10,543 bases of DNA from Endothia cerciana (Eukaryota > Ascomycota > Sordariomycetes > Diaporthales > Cryphonectriaceae), in contig JALRMH010000145.1 in assembly GCA_026119935.1 (NCBI GenBank), forward strand, positions 1-10,543, read 5' to 3'. The translations under genes were made by a program, and so were the position numbers. Every line of letters begins with the position of its first letter. Positions within the stretch are counted from its first letter, which is position 1. Positions 9,939 to 10,543 of the stretch are shown here, in pieces. A model generated the notes under the pieces. That model was not told where the DNA came from. It searched no databases and saw only the letters and a list, made by a program, of their open reading frames with translations.

Positions 9939-10500
9939 GCTCTACTAGCTATAGGTTTAGAGTGTATTTCTATTTTTTAATTAAAGTCTTCTATAGCTCT
10001 ACTAGCTATAGGTTTAAGGTGTATTTCTATCCTTTAGTCAAGGTCTCTTGCAGCTCTGCTAGCTGCGAATTTTAAGTGTATTTCTACTCCTTAGCTCTGA
10101 TTAGCTATTAGTATAGCTAGCTTTATATAAATATAGCCCTGTTCTTCTTGCTTAACTTAATATATAACTACTCTTCAGTTAAGGTATTCTGCAGCTCTAC
10201 TAGCTGTAGGTTTAGAGTGTATTTCTACTCTTTAGTCAAGGTCTCCTGTAGCTCTGCTAGCTGCGAATTTTAAGTGTATTTCTGCTCCCTTGCTCTGATC
10301 AGCTGTTAATACAACTAGACTTATATAAATATAGCTCTGTTCTTCTTGCTTGACTTAATGTATAATTATTTCAGTTAAGATCTTCTGCAGCTCTATCGGC
10401 TGCAGGTTTAGAAAGTATTTCTATTTACTAACTCTAATCAGCTGTAAGTAAAGCTAGATTTATATAAATATAGCTCTGTTCTTCTTGCTTAACTTAATAT
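9926..10500. repeat. Higher-order minisatellite of 57-bp units with spacer, copy number 3-2-1
   Basis: A 57-bp unit built around an imperfect palindrome (GCAGCTCTGCTAGCTGC) alternates with a spacer carrying ATAAATATAG and GTTCTTCTTGCTTAACTTAA. Block I (9926-10180) has about three units, at 9926, 9983 and 10040. Block II (10181-10376) has two, at 10181 and 10238. Block III (from 10377) has one. The ATAAATATAG marker falls at 9872, 10127, 10325 and 10464, so successive intervals are 255, 198 and 139, falling by about 57 each time. A 60-codon open frame at 9893-10075 exists only because 57 is 19 codons. Confidence 0.88.
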
Positions 10501-10543
10501 ATATATTAGATAAAAAATAAAAATTATAAAATAAAGAGTTTAT
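10501..10543. other. A/T-only tail after the minisatellite
   Basis: This is almost pure A and T with no recognisable feature. The window ends here. Confidence 0.5.

Noticed and set aside
9893..10075. 60-codon open frame as a real small gene
   Set aside because: It lies wholly within the tandem array and stays open because the unit length is a multiple of three.
9477..10500. Long terminal repeats of a retrotransposon
   Set aside because: The copies are directly adjacent with no internal region and grade into a 57-bp satellite, so this is a tandem array.

Overview
This window looks like a heavily mutated, AT-rich repeat compartment of a filamentous ascomycete (Pezizomycotina). No gene in it is intact. 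The sequence is saturated with TA-rich words such as CTAG, TATA and TTAG, and TGG and its complement CCA are almost absent. Three long stretches read as protein only if many in-frame TAG and TAA codons are ignored. This is the pattern left by repeat-induced point mutation (RIP), which turns C into T mainly at CpA: CAG and TGG become TAG, CAA becomes TAA, ATG becomes ATA, and TGA is rarely made. The species cannot be named from the sequence.

Layout. (1) About 1-4649, plus strand: a very large broken gene of unknown identity, roughly 1,500 codons, probably entering from outside the window. It is read in frame 1 at the left edge and in frame 3 from about 480-720 onward. (2) 4662-5100: an island with much weaker RIP marks, holding a 78-bp tandem duplication and a nested hairpin. 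(3) 5101-5854: AT-rich spacer, then 3.4 copies of a 131-bp tandem repeat. (4) About 5880-6857, minus strand: a second broken gene whose start is a probable ATG-to-ATA change. (5) 6858-7376: a 519-bp intergenic region between divergent genes, with pyrimidine-rich leaders on both sides. (6) About 7377-9383, plus strand: a third broken gene, also with a probable ATG-to-ATA start. (7) 9477-10500: a minisatellite made of two 231-bp units, then a higher-order array of 57-bp units whose number falls 3, 2, 1 towards the right.

The three broken genes may be cargo or core genes of one or more transposons or of a duplicated segment, since RIP acts on duplicated DNA. I recognise no reverse transcriptase, integrase, DDE transposase, helicase or tyrosine recombinase motif, so I do not name the families. 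No tRNA, rRNA, CRISPR array or telomeric repeat was seen.
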